Shown here: positions 30,935-39,816 of the stretch, piece after piece
How positions within the stretch are numbered: the stretch's first letter is position 1
Layout of the letters: the number at the start of each line of letters is the position of its first letter
Source of the DNA: Prorocentrum cordatum
Lineage: Eukaryota; Sar; Dinophyceae; Prorocentrales; Prorocentraceae
NCBI GenBank assembly: GCA_963575745.1
Contig: CAUYUJ010015024.1
Location: 222,501 to 286,500 of the forward strand
Length of the DNA: 64,000 nucleotides
Direction: 5' to 3'
Notes under the pieces: generated by a model
What the model was told of the DNA's origin: nothing
Database searches by the model: none
What the model saw: only the letters and a program-made list of their open reading frames with translations
Made by a program: the position numbers and the translations under genes

Positions 30935-32905
30935 CTATCTCCATGCCGGCCAGCCGGAGCAAACAAGGGGAAGTGAAAACAGGAAGGGAGGGAGAGATGA
31001 AGAGAGACACCGAAGCACCACCACCACCACCACCGAGTGAGGATCCGGGTTCAGTGCTTCTCCAGCTCTCTTTCCCCCAGGTGACGCGAGCAACCTCGCG
31101 ATCCAGGATCTTCCGGGAAGCAGCTGGGGAGCGCTTCTTGAGTCCTGGGTCCTCCTTCCTCTTCTCCACCTCGCCCCCCTCATCCACTAGGATAAGACGC
31201 CAGCTGGTCATGAGATCGAACACCGCGGCGTTACACTTAGTCATATCCTCTTTCGTATGGGCATCTACGGCAATACGATTGCGGGAAACCCAGCGTACCT
31301 TGCCGGAGGCCTGTTCGAGGGCTTCTGATACTATTGCCAAATCGACAGCTGTGCGACGGCCCTTTGCCGACGCATTCCCTTCTTTCATCATCGTATCGTA
31401 CATGGACTTGGCGCTTGCAACATGGATCTGTCCCACTCGGGCCCCCAGGAGACAATGGCGACGCAAAACTGTCGTGAATGGACCAGAGCACCGGTGCTGG
31501 TCTCGCAAGGTCACGTCTCTGAGAATCACAGCACGATAAAGCAATTGCAGATACTCGACCTATGCCACTGCTGCCGAGAGCGCAAGGGTCTCGTCTGCTA
31601 GCGCGGAGGGCACTTTGCGGCGCAGCCTAGAGCTGCGCCAGCCAAAAATAGAGGCACGCACTCTACAGTTTTCGGCAACGTCTCGACGCAAGCCAAAACC
31701 ATCCAAGCTCCTTGGGTGGGATCGACAGGCAGCCCGCGATCGTCATCTAGCGCCGCAGGGCCGCCGACGCCTCCAGCGTCGGAGAAGGAAACCAACGCCG
31801 CGTGCTCTGGGTTGAGGCGCCAGATGATGATTCCTCGAGAAGCCGACGACCATCGATGCCTGACTAGTTTGTTGGCAATGCTCACGTCTCCTGTGGTGGC
31901 GGCTTTTAGACGACTGGCAAGTGCGCTCGCTGCCCCTGCGGCTTCGGGTCGGACTTCCCTGCCGACCCAATTGTTCATGTAAATGAACGGGCGCGCAGCT
32001 TGAAACTCGGCCCCGTCGAGAAGAGCATCCTTCTTCCCAAGGCGTCCCTTGGCCAGAGACACGGGGCGAATCTCTTCTAGTATATTTTTTTCCATATCTA
32101 TGGTCGCTCGGCGCGGGCCGATGGCAACTCGGCGGCCTGCGAAATCTACAGGGCCCGCTAGGCAATCTCGATACTTTCTGAAGCGGAACGCAGGCTCCAA
32201 TGCCTGTTGAAACCAGGTCCGATCCTGCTCGGAGGCGCTTGCAATAAAGAACTCGTCAACTTCCCGAAGTATCACACTGAGCAAGCGCCACTGCTTGTCA
32301 TCGCGGCACCATCAAAAGGGTTCGAGTAGCGCGCGAAGGAAGCCGTGCTTTTTCCATGCAGTTGATGACTGCGCGCCTCCAGGCCATGGGGGCATCGTCG
32401 AGGCCGCGCACGTTCGCCGACAGCCTTATAAAAGGGCACTCGGGGACCTTCACTCCTTCACATGGTTCCGCGTAGATCTCACCGTGGGGCCTGGACACCC
32501 GGTCTGACTGGGTGAGCGCGTTTTTCACATCGGCGATGTTCGCTAACATTCTTCCCATGTCCATAAGCACCTGAATAAACAGAGTTATGCTCGAGGTCTG
32601 GGGGGGTAGGCGAGTGAGCCTGGAGCGATCCAGCATCTGGATCTTTGCGGCCGTGAACGCGCCAACGAGACTTCGCCTCGGGTTTCTTGAACGTTCCTTC
32701 CACCGGCTCCCACCTCCTGACCACGCGACTCGAAATCGCACGGCCCGGGAACTCCCCCGCGCGACTTCCGCTCTACTGGGCGACGACGCTTCGACCACCC
32801 GGAGCCCAACGCAGATTGCCTTTCTTTGTCGTCGGAGGCCTCAAACCTCGCTCTCTCGGCAGAGTTGAGACCTTTCAAAGAGACTCCGCCTCCTCGGCTG
32901 GCGGT
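30935..32905 (-). pseudogene. Copia-type reverse transcriptase and RNase H remnant
   Basis: From high to low coordinates: a frame at 32798-32298 has NIADVKNALTQSDRVSRPHG and RLSANVRGLDDAPMAWRRAV, matching the copia RT signatures D-V-K-x-A-F-L-Q and Y-G-L-x-x-x-P-x-x-W. A frame from 32284 to 31598 starts VILREVDEFFIAS, the YVDD box with the second Asp replaced by Glu, then EEIRPVSLAKGRL, IYMNNWVGREVRPEAAGAAS and GIIIWRLNPEHAALVSFSDA. The frame at 31544-30935 has VASAKSMYDTMMKEGNASAK and VDAHTKEDMTKCNAAVFDL, the RNase H end of copia Pol. Frames change at least twice. It may be a separate element from the Gag/protease copy at 11-20 kb, since 11 kb of satellites lie between them. Confidence 0.75.
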
Positions 32906-33189
32906 AAACACTTAGCTGACAAGTCCCGGCCCGGAACCTGGGGCACTGGCCGGATCCTCGCCACCGACCGAAGACAAGACAAACCCCCCTCGCTCCTCGC
33001 CCCCACCTTCCACCCGGCCCCGGGCGGGTGAGCGCGACCTCGCGGGCCGTCCGCGAGCCTCGACCTCGCGCGCCGTCTCCCCCGCGCTGCGCCGGGGTTC
33101 GATGCTTGGACGAACCTCCCCGACGCCCTCTGGCTCGTTGGGGCGAGGCTCGGAGGAGGCAAAAGCCTCGCGAGGCTCGATCGATGCTC

Positions 33190-33450
33190 CCTCCACGGCT
33201 GACCGGGCACGCCGCGTGCCAGAAGCTTTTAGACCTCTGCACTCGGCGCCTCAAACTAGCAGAAGCGGCGGAGATACCAGTTCTGCCCAAACACCACATG
33301 TTCGTACACCTAACAATAGGCGCACGATGGTTCGGGAACCCGCGTTTTTTTAGCTGTTTCCTCGACGAGTCCCTGAACTCGGTCATAGCTGGCATAGCCC
33401 ACTCGTGCCACCGGCTCAAGTGGGGAAAAAAACGACGTTCCTCAAGCTGC
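33190..33450 (+). pseudogene. Fragment of an unnamed repeated dinoflagellate protein
   Basis: One frame reads LTGHAACQKLLDLCTRRLKL, PVLPKHHMFVHLTIGARWFG and NPRFFSCFLDESLNSVIAGI, then AHSCHRLKWGKK. P-K-H-H-x-F-x-H-L with D-E-S-L-N recurs, to my memory, in dinoflagellate repetitive ORFs, with no assigned function. Sequence before and after has different composition and no continuing domain. The start is not defined. Confidence 0.4.
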
Positions 33451-33973
33451 GTTCACTTCCGCACGTGGATCAGAGCTGTGAGTACGCTGCAGTGTGACTG
33501 GCGGCCTGCTCTGGCCAGCCTGCCATTCTGGCGATTGGAGACGGGGGAGGGGGGGGGGGGTAGGAAGGATGAGAGAGGGGATTCATGTGCGAGGATGGGG
33601 GGGAGGGATCGAGCAACTGGCCAATCGCCTTCCCACCTCGACTGCGGGCCAGGGAAGGCCCATGCGACGAGGGGATTGCACGTGGCAGGGACTGATCAAT
33701 CTAGTCGGCGCATTGCGCGTGCTTTTTTGTTTGGGCGACACGGAGTGCCGCAACGCAAGCAGCTGGCGCAGATGGGTTGAAGCGAACACGAAGGGCCATG
33801 ATGGCGCGCTTGTGACGGGGAAGGAACGGGCGCCAATGTCAGCACGTGGCCCACCTTTTGTGGAGCGCGGCGTGCGGCCGTGATAGAACACTCCAGGTTA
33901 GACACAAACATCGTGGCGATAAAATCTCTCGAGGCTACACTGCGAGTGAAATCGCCGATGCACGGCAAGCAGT

Positions 33974-33995
33974 TCCGTGGCCGTTTTGGCTCAAG
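33974..33995 (+). other. Relic spliced-leader sequence (20 of 22 positions)
   Basis: The 22 bases carry CCGT, GCC and an intact TTTTGGCTCAAG in the order of the dinoflagellate spliced leader; the two A residues flanking GCC are G here. A genomic leader directly upstream of an ORF is the known footprint of a retroposed trans-spliced mRNA. Confidence 0.65.
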
Positions 33996-34008
33996 CGTTG
34001 CATGGCGC

Positions 34009-34632
34009 ATGTCCATATCTGCATGGTACCAGAAACCATTCGTGTTGATTCCGATGTCGGCATCCAGACCTGGGCCCAAACTATCGCTCGAGTTGTTCGA
34101 GCCCGCCTTGCCTGAGCAATTGGACAACGCAGTGTTCACTATGATGCGCCCAGTCGATGTTGTGCTTCGCCGCGGGGACCCGACGCCAGCAGAAGCAGCA
34201 ATCTCAGCTTCAGGCCCACGGGCGCGAGTTGCAGCGTCAGGCCCAGCAGTTCCAGCAGTTCCAGCTTCAGGCCCATCAGTTCCAGCTTCAGGCCCGCCAG
34301 CAGTTCCAGCTTCAGGCCCACCAGCAGATCCAGCTTCAGGCTCGTCAGCAGATCCAGCTTCAGGCCCCCTGGATGGCGAGGGCGCCAGCCGCAAGCGTCA
34401 ACGTGATGATGCGGGAGCTGGCAGCGATCGCGAGAATCGTGGTTGGGATCCCCACGTGCTCGGTCGCATTCTATTGCAACATATTCAGCGACAGATGGAG
34501 CCAATCACGGTCGAGGACAGCTTCCCGTCGGCGCCGTGGGCCACGCCGTTCGGTCTCGAGCAGCCAGCAGGCGAGAATCCATATGGCGACGCCGACGCTA
34601 GCGGACCCAGGCAGCCTGAGACCCCACCATGA
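34009..34632 (+). CDS. Putative retrogene: Ala/Ser/Gly/Pro-repeat protein (207 aa)
   Basis: I chose the ATG at 34009, 13 bases after the relic spliced leader, although the frame is open further upstream through the leader itself. Residues 1-55 read MSISAWYQKPFVLIPMSASR onward without a known domain. Residues about 65-125 are tandem ASGPPAVPASGPPADPASG units from 15-27 bp DNA repeats. Then comes a basic ASRKRQRDDAG stretch, a possible nuclear signal, and GWDPHVLGRILLQHIQRQME, a likely amphipathic helix. The end reads DSFPSAPWATPFGLEQPAGE. A second frame across the repeat reads QIQLQARQQIQLQA and is also open, so the true frame is not certain. Function unknown. No intron is needed, consistent with retroposition. 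Confidence 0.45.
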   Translation: MSISAWYQKPFVLIPMSASRPGPKLSLELFEPALPEQLDNAVFTMMRPVDVVLRRGDPTPAEAAISASGPRARVAASGPAVPAVPASGPSVPASGPPAVPASGPPADPASGSSADPASGPLDGEGASRKRQRDDAGAGSDRENRGWDPHVLGRILLQHIQRQMEPITVEDSFPSAPWATPFGLEQPAGENPYGDADASGPRQPETPP

Positions 34633-34794
34633 TATTGTGAGAGCAGTTGGTCTAGGATTGTGCGAATGTTGTTAGGTGGTCTAGCTCGTCATTGGACGGG
34701 CCGATGAGGGGGCGGGGGGCTCGCGAGAGCATGTGCGCGCATTGAGCCTCTCAACATTGAGCCTGAGCGGATCAGCTTGGAGCTGAACCTGCCA

Positions 34795-35060
34795 CTGATG
34801 AGGAGGAGGAGGAGGAGTAGGGGGAGGAGGAGACGGCGGAGGAGGAGAAGGAGGTGGAGGAGGAGGAGGAGGCGAAGGAGGACGAGGAGGGGGAGGAGGG
34901 GGGGAAGAGGAGGAGGAGGAGGAGGAGGAGGGGGGGGGGAGGAGGAGGAGCAGCAATAAGAAGTCACCCTAAAATTAACCCCGTTTTACGGTGACCCCTG
35001 GCGCCCTCCCAGGAAGGAACAAAACCAAGAGGAACGGTGAGAGGAGGAGGGGGGGGCGAG
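34795..35060. repeat. (GGA)n purine microsatellite
   Basis: GGAGGAGGA with GGC/GAC interruptions to about 34950, then a short spacer and more GGAGGAGG. Confidence 0.9.
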
Positions 35061-36357
35061 GAGAAGGAAGCGAAGGAGAATGGGAAGGATTATGACGACG
35101 CTGGCGTTGATGACGACGACGACGGCGAGGGGGGTGAGGAGGGCGAGGAGGAAGAGGAGGAGGAGGAGAAGGATGAGCTGACAGAGCGTGGAATCAAGGC
35201 CCCTTTGGCGGCGCGCGGCGGCGTGCGCAACCACTAATACTTATGAAGAGATGCTGGAGAGGAGGAGTTGGAACAGGAGGAAGTTAGACAAGACGATGAC
35301 AACATATGAAGCCCGAGGATGTGGAGCGCTAGCTATTAAGAATGACGAGGGCGAAGAAGGGGATCTCGAGGATGTGACAGTGCTGATGGCGAGGTTGACG
35401 ACGACGTCGATGACGACGACAACGTCGAGGACGACGACGACGTCGCCGACGCCGACACCGATGGCGACGAAGACGTCGACGAAGACGACGACGGGTAAGA
35501 GGACGAGCACGATTACTGCGGCCAGGATGGCGATTGGTGGAGGAGGAGGGGGAGGAGGAAGAGGAGGAGCAAGAGGAGGAGGCGATGACGATTGAATATG
35601 ATGGCAATTTTGAAAATACGTTCGAGGGGCACGGCGGAAGAGGAGGAGGAGGGGGATGAGGAGGAGAAGGAGGAGAAGATGATGATGATGATGACGCGCC
35701 ATAAGGGGACGGTACTCCTGAGACACAAAGACTGAGATGCCACCAATACGCCAAACGCGCATGGTATAGAAGGGGGAAGCGGGCGAGGCGAGAAAGGAAG
35801 GGCAGAAAAAGAGAGAATCCCAACCCAAGATTGAAATCCATGGTACTGGACGAAATCTTGAATGTAAAATCACCTGTCCAGTTTTGATAGAGAACACGAT
35901 TAAGTCCCATGACGCCCAGAGAAGTCGAGTCTAAAGCGAATCTGAAGCGAACCCGACTTAAATTGAACCAAGGATATTGAGTGAAAGAAAACCATACACA
36001 TTGAGGAGGGCGAGGAGTAGGAGGAGAAGGAGGAGGAGGAGAATGAGGTGGAGATGGAGGAGGGCGAGGAGTAGGAGGAGGAGGAGGCGGAGGAGGAGGA
36101 AGACGAGGAGGAGGAGAAGGAGGGGGAGGAGGACAAGGAGGAGGCGGAGGAGGAGGAGGAAGAAGAAGGAGGAGGAAGAGGAGGAGGAAACGACTGCTCG
36201 GCGGCGACGGCGGCCACGGCGAGGGGGGCGCCAACGGCCGCGACGGCGACCGCCCGCGGGGGGGGCGCCCCCTCCTCGGCCCGCTGCCCCTCTTTTCCTA
36301 TCCCTCTTCTTCTTCTTCTTCCGCCTCCGCCTCCTTCTCCTCCTCCTCCTCCTCCTC
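35061..36357. other. Purine-rich and (GAC)n stretch, no gene supported
   Basis: Alternates GAGGAGGA arrays (35140-35180, 35540-35600, 36000-36190), a GACGACGTCGA array (35390-35500) and more ordinary sequence at 35700-35990. Long frames on both strands reflect the skew. Confidence 0.6.
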
Positions 36358-36379
36358 GCCGTCGCCATTTTGGCTCAAA
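36358..36379 (+). other. Relic spliced-leader sequence (20 of 22 positions)
   Basis: It has CCGT, then GCCATTTTGGCTCAA intact; mismatches are one A-to-C and the final G-to-A. A second partial leader, CTGGCTCAAAAG, follows at 36384. No long ORF begins nearby (the ATG at 36447 opens only about 15 codons), so the downstream gene body has been lost or overwritten. Confidence 0.65.
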
Positions 36380-36589
36380 ATCGACTGGCTCAAAAGCCAA
36401 CTCAAATCCATCGTGGCTCACGCGTTCCGCCACGATTGATATAACATGATAGCATGTGCGTGTTTCAACATTGTCAGTTGTTTTTCAACATGATTTTCGT
36501 TTTTCATGATGGTTTTCGCTTTTCAATCGTGAAATTGTTGTTTCTCTTAAATAAAATTAATTTGGTTTTTGTTTAACGAAAAAGAGCAT

Positions 36590-37030
36590 CTGGGTGAGTC
36601 ACCGCGCCACTCAGTCCGAACCCAAACGTCAGCCGCAGGACGGAGGGGGGGGGCCACTCCGCCTGCAGCGCGCAGGTTCTCCGGTAGGGCGCAGCCGACA
36701 GCCGCAGAAATATTGGGATTGCCCCGGTAGGGCGCAGCTAGCAGCTGCGGAAAGATGGGGGAAGGGTTCGCCTGAGACATATTGCTGCGCTGGCGCTGGG
36801 CAGCCTGAGTCGCCACGCTGTCCAATGCGAATCCAAACGTCAGCCGCAGGACGGAGGGAGGTCACTCCGCCTGCAGTGTACCGGTTCTCTGGCAGGGCGC
36901 AGCTGAGAGCCGCAGACAGATTGGAATTCGATCCGCTTGCATCGCCTGAGACATACTGGGAAAAGAGGGTTGTATCGTCTGAGACATCCCAGTGCTCTGG
37001 TAAAAACCGCTTTCGCCTGAGACATGCCGG
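36590..37030 (-). repeat. ~210 bp tandem repeat, array 1
   Basis: AAACGTCAGCCGCAGGACGG recurs at 36624 and 36834. Each unit also has CCACTCCGCCTGCAG, TAGGGCGCAGC and CGCCTGAGACAT. The - strand reads MSQAN... and QYVSG... repeats. The same units recur at 39190-39700 in the same orientation. Confidence 0.85.
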
Positions 37031-37129
37031 CGACCTGCCTGGGAGCGGCAACCGGGGGGGGCGCCGAGAGCCGCCCCGAAAAACTGGAAGCCAAGATGGG
37101 GGGATATGGAATTTTGATACTGGCCACGC

Positions 37130-38990
37130 CCAATATGGTCGACGTGCTGCTGATGCCACTCGCACTGGCCGTCGAAGACAACGCCCCGGACGACGTGTTG
37201 CGGAAAGAACTGCCGAACCGTCACCGTCGCGCCACTGCTCTCATTGTGCTGGCCGGACGGGGCTGCTCGACTGCGTCGCGCACGAAGTCGCGCTGCTCGA
37301 CGTTGCGCTGTCCGGCTCGACAACGCCCGTGCTGAAGCACGACGCCGACGTGGAGCTCGCCGTGGAGGCGGCCGTGGGCCTTGCACTGTCCAAGACCGTA
37401 CTGGTCGTGGCCATGCAGCTCGAGGTCGCTCTGTTGGGCATCCGAGACGTACTGTGATACAACGAGCACTGGGAGTCAAGCTGCGGACATGGCAATTGTG
37501 CAGCTGACCCCGCTCGAGCTAACCGTCGCAGCGCGCCTCGGTCGCCATGTTACTCGAGACTGCCGCATCCGTCAGCGACGTGCCACTGCCAACCTGTTGG
37601 GGCGACGGAGTGCGCTACGACTGTGTTGCGCACGTAACCGTGCTACTCGAGGTTGCGCAGCTCGTTTCGACCCCACACGAGTTGCTGCTGAATAAACACG
37701 TGGAGCCCACCGTGGAAGTGACCGCGAGCGCCACTCAGCTCGAAACCGTACTGGTCTCGACCGTGCTGCCCAGGGTCGCACCGCGGTCGCCTGTGACGTA
37801 CTGCTGGAGAACGGGGCACTGGAAGTCCAGGTGGTGAACTATGCAGTTGCGCAGCTGGCCACGCTCGAGCTGGCCGTCGCGCTGCCGGAGCCGCTCGCGC
37901 GCGCCGTCGGAGGAAACACCTCGGTCATCGTAGTGTCGTATGACCCTGACGTGTCCGTCAGCGTCGCGTCGCGGTACACCCAGGTGCTGACCGGCGTGGT
38001 GCTGCTCAACAGAGTCGCAATCGAGATCGTGCAGCTCGCAGCTGCGCTGCTCGGCGCGACCACGCTCGCGCGGCTGCTCATGCAACCGTGAAAACGGCCG
38101 TGGACGTCGCGCTGCTCGGGGTCGTGCTGGTCGCGACCGTGCTGCGCGAGGTCGCTCTGCTGGTCAGCTGAGGCGTACTGTGAGACAACAGTGCGCTGGG
38201 GGTTGAGGTGGTGGACGATGTAGTTGTGTTGCAGGTCGCGCGCGGGCTAGTCGTCGCGCCGCTGGTGCCGCTCGGGTCGGCCGAAGACCCCTGGCGCAGC
38301 TCGTGCTCGCCGTCGAGGACTCGTCCCGGCTAGCGTGGTACGAATATGACCTCGTCGTATCCGTCGGCGTCGCGCCACTGCTCACCGTGGCGCTGGCCGG
38401 GCGGCGCTGCTCGACTGCGTCGCACTCGAAGTCGTACTGCTCGACGTTGCGCTGCCCACCTCGTCCAACCTCACGCTGCGGCTCGATGGCGACGCGGAGC
38501 CCACCGTGGAAGTGGCCGTGGTCGTCCCGCTGGACGAGACCGTACTGGTCGTGACCGTGCAGCTCGAGGTCGCTCTGCTGGTCGTGTGATACGTACTGCC
38601 AGACAACAATGCACTGGAGGTCTGGATGCGGACAATGCTGTTGTGTTGCTGGATGCGCTCGAGCACGACGCCGTGCTGCTGGTGCCGCTCGTGCTGGTCA
38701 TAGCGGAGCGCGTCTCGTTCAGCGTGGGATTGAGTGACCCTGTCGTATCCGTCAGCGTCGTGCCGCTGTGCGCCGTAGTGCTGGCCGTCGTGGTGCTACT
38801 CGACTGTGTCGCACTTGAACCCGTACTGTTCGACGTTGCGCTGCACGTCACGACTCCGCTCACGCTGCTGCTGTGTGCCGGCGTGGAGCCGCCGTGGACG
38901 TGGCCGTGGACGCCCATGCTCGAGGCCGCGCGGACCGTGACCGCGTTGCTCGATGAGCTGCTGGTCACGCTTGAGTGTTGACCAGCCCAG
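37130..38990 (-). pseudogene. Degenerate tandem modules, Ser/Thr-rich on the - strand
   Basis: Four modules of about 335-425 bp begin around GTACTGTGATACAACGAGCA (37449), GTACTGCTGGAGAACGGGGC (37798), GTACTGTGAGACAACAGTGC (38168) and GTACTGCCAGACAACAATGC (38591). On the - strand they read SSSTTSSATQSSSAARPA, TSTVSSSGTTTATSTVGSAS and similar Ser/Thr-rich blocks interrupted by frame changes. On the + strand the same DNA gives Val/Leu/Ala-rich frames. A mucin-like repeat protein is possible, but no signal peptide or complete frame is seen. Confidence 0.45.
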
Positions 38991-39189
38991 GCCCGCTGGG
39001 CAAGAAGCCTCCGGGCGGGGGGGTGCGCCGCCTGAGACCTGCAGCTCACTGGGGGGCGTTGCATACAGCGGAGGGAAAGGGGGGCGCTCGCGATTGCACC
39101 GCATGAGACAGCCTGGTGCTCTAACAGCCGCAAGAGTGTGGAACGCGCAGTCATCCAACAATCAGGCCATCTCCAGGGCCGTGCAAGGG

Positions 39190-39700
39190 GGGATGCCGCG
39201 TGCTCTGGCAGGGCGCAGCTAACAGCCGCAGAAAGATTGGGAGAGGGCTCGCCTGAGACAGATTGCTGCGCTGGCACTGGGCAACCTGAGTCACCGCGCC
39301 ACTCAGTCCGAATCCAAACGTTAGCCGCAGGACGGAGGGGGGGCCACTCCGCCTGCAGCGTGCAGGTTCTTTGGTAGGGCGCAACTGACAGCCGCAGAAA
39401 GATTGGGATTGCTCTGGTAGGGCGCAGCTGACAGCTGCGGAAAGATTGGAATAAAGAATTCGCCTGAGACATGTCGCTGCGCTGGCACTGGGCAACCTGA
39501 GTCGCCGCGCTGCCCAATACGAATCCAAACGTCAGCCGCGGGGCGGAGGGGGTCACTCCGCCTGCAGTGCACCGGTTCTCTGGTAGAGTGCAGCTGAGAG
39601 CCGCAGACAGATTGGAATTCGATCCGCTTGTATCGCCTGAGACATACTGGGAAAAGGAGTTGCATCGCCTGAGACACCCCCTTTCTTCGGAGCGCGAATG
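39190..39700 (-). repeat. ~210 bp tandem repeat, array 2
   Basis: Same unit as 36590-37030 (AAACGTTAGCCGCAGGACGG near 39328; AAACGTCAGCCGCGGGGCGG near 39528), same orientation. The two arrays flank the Ser/Thr-rich modules like long direct repeats. Confidence 0.85.
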
Positions 39701-39816
39701 ACAGCAGAGCGGAGGGGGGTCGCTTCGCCTGCGGTGTGCAAATTCTCCGGCAGGGTGCTGACGGCTCGCCGACGCCGTCGACACGGGGGCGGAGGCAGAC
39801 GGCCGCGCTTTCGACG

